64,000 bases of DNA. Source: Arachis hypogaea (lineage: Eukaryota; Streptophyta; Magnoliopsida; Fabales; Fabaceae). The translations under genes and the position numbers were made by a program. The stretch covers positions 150,790,699 to 150,854,698 of the forward strand of contig NC_092050.1 of assembly GCF_003086295.3 (NCBI RefSeq), given 5' to 3'. The notes under the pieces were generated by a model that worked only from the letters and a program-made list of their open reading frames with translations, was not told where the DNA came from and made no database searches. Of the stretch, positions 54,931-64,000 are shown in pieces. Within the stretch, counting starts at the first letter, position 1. Each line of letters starts with the position of its first letter.

Positions 54931-57703
54931 ATATATAATATCAGATTTTTTATGATATAAATATCTACTTCTTGTTGACTCTAAAAAAAGAATTTTAGTA
55001 TGAGACTAATAAAAAAATTTATATAAAAAATTTATGTAAATTTAAAAGATACTAAAATTAGTAAAAGAAATTAGAATCGATAAATCTGAAAACAATTTTA
55101 ACAAAAAAAAAAAAAAATAGGAAGAACTGAAGAAGATGGTTGCCAAGTGAATTTCTTTTGGATACTGCTGTCGAGAAGTATCTAGCGCCAGATTATGTGT
55201 CCGAAAATTAAGAAAACGTGCAATTCTTTTTTGGTTCTTCTATAATAATTGTAAGTAGGCCTAAGTTCAATATTAATTATTGAAATAGCAGAATTAAACA
55301 GTGAGTGAATATTCCACTAATTGCAATTAAGACTGATCCAAGAATGCTTAATGATCATTTGACCTTCTATAAAGGTGCAATTATTAAGAGCTTAGGAATT
55401 AGGATATCCACTTGGATATGGATATACAAAAAAATAATTTATTATATCTACATGCACAACTAACAAACAACGCTTAGGGGTTTGGAAACTAAAGATATTT
55501 GTCGGGATTGTGTTGTTTAATATTAGGCAGGGTGAATACCTATCCGATTCCTAATAATTTTTTTTTGGGTTTAGTTAACAATTAATTTAAATTTATAACT
55601 TAAAAAAAATTATTAAAAATCCAAAAAAATTAATTTTTCAATTATGTATTTATTTTATATTTATTAAATAAAAATATTTAAAATTTTCTACTAATAATAA
55701 ATTTATTGTGCGTTCTTAAGAATATATATTAACTAAATCCTAATTTTTTTAAAGATTACCAGCCATTCAAAAAAATTTTTTTTTCAGTTCTTGATTTTTA
55801 ATCTTATGATATTAATTAATTTTTTTATCAATAAATTTTTTTAATTAATAAAATATGTTTACATGGTTCATTAATCAACTGATTTATTCCTTATGTGCCA
55901 ATTAAGATTTACAGATTTTTTGTCTGTATTTTTGGAATAATCGTTAGAATTATTTAAAATTTATTCTCTATTTTTTATAATTTTTTTATTATACATTAAT
56001 TAAATTTATTGTGTAAAAACTGTTAAATATTAGTAATTTTTATTTTTTTAATTATAGAAATTGAATAGAAGATATATATATATATTAATAAAAATGAGAT
56101 TTTTAATTGTTGTTACTGGTCTTATCTATTTATTACAAATTATTCAAAAATGTTAAATTTTAAACTTTTTAATATTATATCTATCTAGTTAGTTACATAA
56201 ATACACCTGTTTGTTAAAATTGTGTCATCTTTTTTATTAAAATAAAATATGTATTTCTTTTAATATTAATGAATGTATGTGAATTGTAATGATTAATTTA
56301 AATTGAGTACACCTAAAACTTAACATAATCTTAATAATATAATACTTTAACAACTTTTTTAAACAACAGTAAATATTAAAAAAATATTATCTTTCATTTA
56401 ATTTTTATAAATAAAAAAATAAAGACATTAATATTTTTCAGTTCTTACATGATAAATTTAACCAATTATATATAAAAAAATAATAAATTAAAAAGTAGAA
56501 AAAATTCTAAATAGCATCGGACAACTACTCCCAAACGATAACGATGTCCCTAACTAAAAAAATCTGTTAATCTTAATTATTACTTAATGAATAAATTATC
56601 AATTTAATATATCACATAAGCATATTTTATTAATTCAAAAAAAATATTAACAAAAAATTAGTCAATCTCATAAAAATAAAAATTAAAAATAAAAAATAAT
56701 ATTCTTTTTGTTGAGAAAATTATTGTTTTTTGGAATAATTATTAGGTGGTTTAGAATTTTTTTTATATTACGTAATAATAAAAATGATGAAGGCACGAAA
56801 TGATAAGAGAAGAATATGTATATGGTTATTTATAAAAAAATAATGAATTAAAGTAAGGACTTGGGACTCGATGAATATGCATGTGCTAGAAGTAGAAGAG
56901 AGGATCAAGAATAGATATGGAGTTGAGATGGTGAATCTTAGTGGTTATTAAAGACAACGTGACTCAAGGGATTATATGACGATATATGGGCGGCTACTTG
57001 GCTCTATAACACAACTATATCAAGCAAGGTCTACATACCCATATCATGCATCCATTTTTTTTTTTTTAAATTTATAATGGTCTTGTAGTTGCATTGTGGA
57101 CTCTCACTTCTTAATCTTAATTTGTTATCTCTTTTTTTATTTATTTATGAATTAGAGAGCAATAAATTGAACTTGGTAATCATTTGAGATCTTCTTATTG
57201 GACATGACTCCCTTTAGTTATTATTTCAGCATAAACTTATCTACAGTTTACTTCACATAAAATTGTTTTTAGATTATTGATACAGTATTATTATTTGGTT
57301 TGAAAAAACTAATTTATTTTATACAAATAGTTTAATTAAATAAACTAATTTAAGTTGGACCAAACAATTACTTTTACTTTTTTTTTGTGTCTAACAGTTA
57401 CTTTTATTTTATTCTTCTTCGTTACGTTCTTAAAATTCGTTCTCTTTCAATTTTTCATAACTTATATGAAAGCTAATTGTTTGATTACCATTAAATTTAA
57501 TTTAACTGTAAATTTGTAATTGAACATACTTTTACAGCTCAATTTAAAATTTGTGTTAGAAAAAAATATTAGCGACCGAAAATTTGAGTTATTGAAAACA
57601 AAACAAAGCTCCTCAGGAATATAGAAATAGAGACAGAAAAAACAGAGACAGATAGTACCATTTATAACTTTTTGTTCGTATCGTAAACTTAGTTTCTTAA
57701 ATA
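54931..57703. other. AT-rich intergenic DNA
   Basis: No gene or element recognised. Confidence 0.45.
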
Positions 57704-57817
57704 TTATTTTAACATTAAATAAAAAATTTTACCACTGTTAATATGTATAATAATTAATATATAGTGGTATCAAAAAATAATTTTACCAAGATTTTTTTTT
57801 ATTTAATGTTAAAATAA
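57704..57817. repeat. Inverted repeat with 23-bp perfect arms
   Basis: Arms 57704-57726 and 57795-57817 (TTATTTTAACATTAAATAAA and its complement) around a 68-bp spacer. Confidence 0.75.
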
Positions 57818-57899
57818 TTTATATCGATATCAGAAAATTAATAGCAAAATATAACTATAATTATTAACAAAAATTTCAGTAAAATCACAATTTAATAAT

Positions 57900-58090
57900 T
57901 AAAAAAATTATTGAAGGGTATCTTAAAAAAATAATTTAATTATTAAATTCTTTAAAAAAATATTTTGGTAAAATATAATTTAATCAATAAAAAATAATTT
58001 ATTAAAGGATATTTTGGTAAGTAAAATTCAATGACAAAAAAATAAAATTTTTGTTAAAGGGTGTTTTTGTAAAAAAATAATTTATTTTTT
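57900..58090. repeat. Diverged tandem repeats
   Basis: ATTGAAGGGTATCTT, ATTAAAGGATATTTTGG and GTTAAAGGGTGTTTTTG recur at irregular 50-90 bp spacing, each next to AATAATTTA-type runs. Confidence 0.45.
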
Positions 58091-58228
58091 CTTGAAAAAT
58101 ATATATAATTAACATTAGTTAACACAAAAAATTTAAAATGAATTAAAGAGAACACTTTTTAAAAATTATAAGGGAGAGAAATATACATTTTATAAATAGA
58201 GAGAAGAGGAGTGTCATTTTAATATCTC

Positions 58229-59700
58229 TCAGGAGAAATGAGTGGAATAGGTTCCAAGCTCCGATGGACTGAATGGCAACTGAAACTGTGTCCCGAGGTC
58301 AAAATGAACACTAGCCTCCGGCCTCTGCCCCTGCTGACTGGTCCCAGTCTCAGACTGATGTAACCTCAGGGACAAGTAGTCTCTGGGTACGGGTCCTGAA
58401 AGAGACCCCACCGTCTGGCCAACCTCCTCGGCTCAGTGAACTGGTGGGTTGACGGGGTCTCTGTCGCCGGTGGAACTAGACTAATCAGCTGTGGGTCAGC
58501 ATATGGCGTCCACTCAACTTGTTCATAGAACACAAATTAATGATGACATTCAAATTTCAAATGCAATAGATATTTAATTAAAATGAATTTGTAATACTTA
58601 AATATTTATCACTTACATTCAGCATCCCAATCCCATTTAGGGTACGCCTGTAATACCTAAACCTGCTCTCGCCTCTGACATTGTCCGGTCGATACTGAAT
58701 CCACCTACAATGCCAAACACAATCCCACACTATTGCTCAAGTTTATTAAGTAGTTAATAAATTAACTAAGGGTTATTACAAGTATTTATAATACCTATTG
58801 ACCAGCGAAAATCGGCGAGTATCAAAGCCATCGGACCGTAGCAGTGGAATATGGTAATAGGCCCAGGGCAGCAGCAAACTGACGCACTCACCCAAATTGC
58901 ACTGACCATGTTCCGTGGCATAACACATCTGGCGGTACAGCCATGCCAACACAGTCGAGCCCTACGATAACCAACCACACGTCTCAAGGTCCTCCAATAG
59001 GGGAGCCACCTGATGTGCACCCGAGAGTCAGATGTATCTGGGAATAGGATACCCCGTATCAGCTGCATGATCTACCCTCTCGTGTACCTCAACAGGCGCT
59101 CCTCTGTGTCGTCCTTCTCCAGCTCTCTGCATACCGTGCTGTGGAACCAAGTGAGCTTCACAGTCCACTTGGTCTGTGACTGTCTGTCATCTGCGTCGAG
59201 AACAACACCCAAAAGCTGCTGACATAACTCCTCAATGGTATGTCCCTGATGGTGCTGCTCCCAACCACCTATGCATCCACTCACAGGATCACCGTCGATC
59301 CTGAGTCCCAACTGATAGGCCACGTCCTGCAGAGTGATAGTCATCTCCTTGCATGGTAGATGAAATGTGTGGGACTCAGGCCTCCACCTCTCTATCAATG
59401 TCGATGCAAGCGGCCAGTCGTGCTCGAACTCAACCATATATGCCACATACTCAAACTCGACTCGTCTGAGTTATGACCTAATCTACTCCGATGATCGTGT
59501 CATCAAATTTCGCCTGGTGCGCAAGATCCGAGGCGTCTACCAAACGGAGACAAAAAAAATAAAAAAAGGGACGGTGAACTCATAAAATAACAAGTTCACT
59601 GTTTATTAATTGCAATACAATGAGCAACAGTGAAAAAATTGTACCACTCGATCCTGCCAGCAATATCCTCAGCCTGATCCAATTTGTACATCGTCTCCTT
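58229..59700 (-). pseudogene. Plant mobile domain (MAIN-like) gene, broken
   Basis: Minus-strand exons: a short N-terminal piece near 59690-59640 (MYKLDQAEDIAGRIEW), a main exon about 59500-58795, a second exon 58704-58617 (WIQYRPDNVRGESRFRYYRR) and a last exon from 58517 (EWTPYADPQL). The main exon carries the family signature LIERWRPESHTFHLPCKEMT and ITLQDVAYQLGLRIDGDPVSG, then VKLTWFH and ILFPDTSDSRVHIRWLP. A TAG at 59074-59072, a frameshift near 59000 and a further TAG in the following region break it, and the tail is shortened. Plant mobile domain proteins occur both as host nuclear proteins and inside DNA transposons; the number of lesions suggests a transposon-borne relic. Confidence 0.75.
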
Positions 59701-60383
59701 GTAGCCCAATAATTACTGCTCTATCTAACCACACTCTAACAAAATAAAATCACATGTACTAAACTTAGTTCCTTTTACATCAACTAAATTTTTAAAAAAC
59801 ATATTTCTTTCTATAATTGTCAACCTTAGTTCTTACTCAGTTTATAAACTTACTAATTTAAATTTAACCCAATTACATGACATCGTCAACTAACACCCCA
59901 AACAACCCTAATTAATAACTAATTGAATCCTAAATTTTACCAATCATGTTTCTTTTTAATCTAACTTAATTAATTATGCAACTAATTACCTTGTAATTTA
60001 CAACTTAAACTAACTAAGAATTGACTAACAACTTATATTAATTAACATGTTATAAACAATAAACAGCAATTGTACTTGAAAATAATAACATAAAAAATCT
60101 AACTAACATGTAAACAGTTAACAGTAAACAGTAACTCTAACTAACATGCAACCTCTAACTAGTAACTTTAACTAACATGTAAATAGTAATTCTAACTAAC
60201 ATATTATTTATTGACCTGAAATTGAGAATGTCGCGAATAACAAATTTCATGGACGTCGAAAGACAGAAAGAAGGAACAAAGTAAATTTTGAGGAGAGAAA
60301 TGAAAGAAAAGGACAAAAAAAAATGGTCCCACCAGCTTTTTATAGTATATCGAACTCAACATAAAATTCGCTGAGGTGTGACG
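59701..60383. other. AT-rich DNA upstream of the plant-mobile-domain relic
   Basis: Contains several CTAAC(T/A)AACATGT(A)AA-type direct repeats (60100-60200) and a purine-rich leader on the plus strand (60240-60330). No gene. Confidence 0.4.
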
Positions 60384-60406
60384 AACTCTATATAAATTAT
60401 AGAGTT
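60384..60406. repeat. Small perfect hairpin
   Basis: AACTCTATA / TATAGAGTT, 5-nt loop, set among CGAACT/AGTTCG-like words (60353-60426). Confidence 0.5.
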
Positions 60407-61824
60407 TGCTAGGGGTACGACGAACTTATTCTAATTACAAAAAAAAATTGTATTTTAAAATGTAAAATTGAAATATCTTGTTTTAAGAATTAATTAATTT
60501 TTTTATTTTATATTAAAAAAAATCCTGAAGCTTTCGGTTATAACCTCCGTATATATGCAGATGACAACAGCATCAACCGAATCTAGCTAGGGACCAAAAA
60601 TAATAAGCCCTATATATAGCTAGGTTTTGACTTTTAATTTGCTCAATACGTTTTGGTTCTAAAAGTTACAATGCAAGTATGTTCAATTTGTTTAAATTAA
60701 AGTTCCTCATTCATTTGCTGTCTCTTACTTGCTAATTAGTTAAAGGGTGAGAACTAAATTCTCACGTCAGTTGAAACTGTTATTAAATAAGAATTATATA
60801 GCATGGAGTATTTGTCTTAAGATTTTGGATTAAGATGTGATATCTGATTCGCTGTTATGATTATCTAATTACTTGTTAAAAAAAAAAAAAAAAAAACCTT
60901 CTTCTATTTTTTACTCTCTAAATAAGCTTTTCAAAGTTTAAATTTATAGAAAAAACACACAAATAATTATGGTGAATGCTATAGTACCTATCATTTTGTA
61001 ATAAGTTATTAAAAAAGGTAAATAAATAATATTTAATAAATTTTATATGATTTACTTTTTATTTTAAATATTCTATTTTTTACTTAAAAAAAAAGTTAGG
61101 CAATTTAGGCACTATAACAAAGACACCATAAAACTCACCAATAATTATATCTTTAAAGATATAAGTACACGAATTTCTTAAGTCAAAAGTCTTCTGGACA
61201 CTGGTAAATTAAGTTTTATAGTGTTTTGTGATTTGTCAATTATTTAAATAAAGAGAAACTCTTAAAAATCAGCATCTTTTAGTATTTTTAGTTATTATTA
61301 GTCAATATAAATATTAAATTATTTTTAAAAAATAAATTTTATTAATTCATATATGTAAATTTTAAAAAATATAGATATAAACTGTATTAATTTATGTGTG
61401 TAAAATTTTAATAAATATAAATATAAATTATATATTTTTTGTATATAAAATATCTGTAAATATAAATATAAATGATTACTGATCAAGTATTAATAAAAAA
61501 TAATAATATTTATATTATTTTTAAATAAAAATAATAAAAATACTTTGACTCTTATAAAAGATTTACACGTTGCCAATTCCATGATACTTGTGAAAGATCA
61601 AGTTAGCTCGATAAAATTATATATAAGCCCAATCTTTAATTAGTATCAAGTTAGTTTAACATTTTATGGTCATCATCATTGTTCTTGTTGTTGTTATTTC
61701 ATTGGTTAAAATCTCAATATTTATTCTTCCCTAGTAATTACTATAAATGTTGGTTAGTAAAGCTCTCTTTGCCAAGATTTACTTTACGGGTCCCAACAAG
61801 ACGGATCGCTTTTCGAAATTGTTT
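60407..61824. other. AT-rich intergenic DNA
   Basis: No gene. The segment 61255-61560 starts AAACTCTTAAAAATCAGC and ends TTTGACTCTTATAAAAG, perhaps a MITE with weak ends. Confidence 0.35.
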
Positions 61825-62245
61825 TTAAAAAATTTTATGAATTAAATTAATTCTTTAAAAATTATAAATTATTATTTTTGCTTTTTACCATTTTATTAAT
61901 AATATAAAATATTAATTGACAGAATACATAATATATAGTATGTTTAATTAAATATTGACTAAATATATTTATAAAAATATATTAATTTAGTCATTTTTTT
62001 TAATTACATAAACTTTAATCCCAATATAACTTAGCGACTAAATATTGATAGATTTTCGTAAAAATATTTATTCAGTATTCAATTAAATATATTAGGTATC
62101 ATGTATGTTATCAATTTACATCATCAATTATTGATAGAAATTATTAATAAAATAACAAAAGAATAAAAATAATTAATTTATAACTTTTAAAAAATCAACT
62201 TAATTAATAAAATCTTTTAAAAATAAATTTAAATAACAATTTATT
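61825..62245. mobile_element. Large fold-back element
   Basis: Arms of about 150 bp in inverted orientation: TTTTATTAATAATATAAAAT at 61890 pairs with a matching region at 62135-62155, and GTTTAATTAAATATTGACTA at 61942 pairs with ATTCAGTATTCAATTAAATA at 62069. Identity is roughly 75-80% by eye. No ORF. Confidence 0.5.
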
Positions 62246-62394
62246 TTTTAGTGACTAATTTGACGTCTTAACCTTTTATTTTACTATCTTGTATATAACC
62301 TTGGATTGGATTCCAACCGAGACAACATATGCACTGAGACCTAGCATGATATGGAAGAAGGAAAAGTTTTTTTTTTTAGAAATTACTCCATTTT

Positions 62395-62830
62395 CACTAT
62401 AAAAAATATATTGAATATTGTCGAATTTACTGTTGAATTTAATAACGAGTATTACTAGTGGATTCAGTAACGATTTTTGCATCGGGTGCGAGCAAAATTT
62501 CATTCCCAGAGTTGATTACCGTCGGATTTTTTTCGCTATTGAATCTGACGGTATTTAGTGGTGTGAAATCTTATTTTACTAGTACTAAATTTATCGACGG
62601 ATTTTCTGTCGGTATAACGATTTAGTGAAACGCAACGTTTAGACACTTTACTAGCGGAAATTTTCGTCGGTAAATCCAACGATAAAATTGGGGTAAAATT
62701 CAAATATGAAACCCTTATCTCTCTCCCCTCCCCCTCAATGCACCTCTCCTCCATTGAGGCTGCCGCCGTCGCCGCCGCTGCCACCTCTTGTCATCGTCAT
62801 GCTTCCACCATCCTGTAGCCACTATCAGAG
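62395..62830. mobile_element. Left end of a probable CACTA (En/Spm) transposon
   Basis: CACTATAAAAAATATATTG is followed by a dense set of short direct and inverted subterminal words (TTACCGTCGGATTT, TCGACGGATTTT, CTGTCGGT, TTTCGTCGGTAAAT), as expected for CACTA ends. 62700-62815 is C/T-rich with alanine-type codons on the minus strand. The other end is not in the window. Confidence 0.5.
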
Positions 62831-64000
62831 ATAATTTTGGTATAATTTTTTATTTTTTCATATTTTTTGTGAATTTAAAATTTTGTTAGGTATTTTATTA
62901 AATTATTGATTAAATTAATATATAAAGTTTGTGATTAGGATTTGTTATGTTAATTTAATATGCATATAATAATGAATTATAGCAACTGACAAATCTTTAA
63001 ATAAAATTTTAATTTGTGATAAATTAGTCTTTAAACTGTCATATTAGAGAATACCGTGAGAATTAAAAAAAGTGGATTTAAAACAATTTTCATATATTGA
63101 TACATATATTAGTGCTAAACCACATACCTCTATATATCAAGTAGTTTTTTGGGGGAGGGGGTGGGGGATTGAATACAATCATTAAATTCCTAATCCTACA
63201 TTGGAATATTATTGGGGTCTCTAATTAATTAAGAGTACCCTAGCTAGCTAGTGTTAGTTTCCATAAGAACAATCTTATGTTTAATTATTAGCTTAATTAA
63301 TTAATCACAAACTGACATGTGAAGTAAACATGCATTGCAATGTTAACTAAATTATAGTTTACGAAAGAATCTAATTAAATTTTGCTTGAAATAAAGTATA
63401 CTGTGGATAAGTGCTATTACTACACTATACATACAGTACATGTATGGAACCGGAAAAGAGGTTAAAAATTAAGAATTAATTAAACTGCAAGATAATAAAA
63501 TGGTTGTCCAATAAATTAATTTAAATTAGTCGATTAGTCATTTTATTCGTCTATTTAAATAAATATTAGGAATTCGAATTTCATCTTATATATATATCAA
63601 TTTATTAACTAGCAACACACTTTTAAATAAAATTTAAGTTTAAAATAAATTAATTTTTAATCGATCAAATTGAGAAGTACGTAAAAAAAAATTGTCCAAT
63701 AAAACTAACGGAATACCTGGCAAGGGAATTTGTAATGGTTTGTATCCCAATTAAATGGCACGAAAATCTTCTCAGAAGATATAGCGCCAATGATTGCATG
63801 CCACGTGGGAATTTTTGTTCTAATCATGCTAGGATTATGTCTGAGAGAGATTACTATAGAATATTGAGTTGGTCAGATGTTGGTCAAATACTACGCCTGC
63901 AGTGTATTAATTGAATTAAGCATATTCGTAGTGGCCATTTTATAATATCTTAATGAAAGTTTAAAAGACAAATATATGCTATTGATCTAGTCAGATTCAG
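62831..64000. other. AT-rich DNA, right edge
   Basis: Nothing recognised; it may be the interior of the CACTA element or flanking DNA. Confidence 0.35.

Noticed and set aside
62536..62784. 82-codon minus-strand ORF with an Ala-rich start
   Set aside because: Crosses CACTA subterminal repeats; composition explains the alanines.

Overview
This window looks like nuclear DNA of a dicot flowering plant. It is AT-rich with microsatellites, has one intron-containing host gene with plant-type GT-AG splice sites, and is dominated by plant LTR retrotransposons and short DNA transposons. The repeat families (a Tat-lineage gypsy element with an antisense gene, an Athila-like relic, plant-mobile-domain sequence) suggest a papilionoid legume, possibly Arachis. 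That placement is inference from family resemblance, not from a search.

Layout. 1-2430 is the 3' part of a Tat-type gypsy element, interrupted by a 1.17 kb Mutator-like element (653-1821) that carries a captured piece of a CHX cation/H+ exchanger gene. 2431-12550 is AT-rich with a second Mutator-like element (5355-6293), a decayed LRR receptor-like-protein fragment (6850-7440), a duplicated tail of that fragment (10871-11065), a very short SINE with a clean target-site duplication (9081-9170), and a long-TIR element (11070-12240). 12551-18644 is a copia element with matching LTRs but badly decayed coding DNA; its leader holds four stem-loops that share a loop sequence but not their stems. 18990-23395 is an Athila-like derivative that joins protease directly to the polyprotein tail, followed by its 3' LTR. 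23396-28000 holds an undefined repeat, a DNA transposon (24087-25039), a gag-like relic and LTR-like sequence. 28198-37433 is a young, complete Tat-lineage gypsy element (about 1% LTR divergence, CCATG duplication) with gag-PR, RT, two RNase H domains and integrase on the + strand, and a spliced gene on the - strand. 37726-42595 is an older Tork-like copia element (about 5% LTR divergence, CACTC duplication). 42601-49000 is AT-rich and holds MITE, SINE and LINE remnants.

The only host gene that appears functional is a three-exon ACC synthase on the - strand (49312-50833, 444 aa). Its short C-terminus matches type III (ACS7-like) enzymes. It catalyses the committed step of ethylene synthesis. 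Beyond it lie AT-rich DNA with fold-back repeats, a broken plant-mobile-domain gene (58229-59700), a large fold-back (61825-62245), and one end of a probable CACTA transposon (62395 onward).

The most interesting items are the covarying stem-loop array in the copia leader, the spliced antisense gene (coding intron plus predicted 5' UTR intron) that stays open while the sense pol is broken, the CHX-carrying Pack-MULE, and the 90-bp SINE. I read everything by eye; divergence figures are hand counts.
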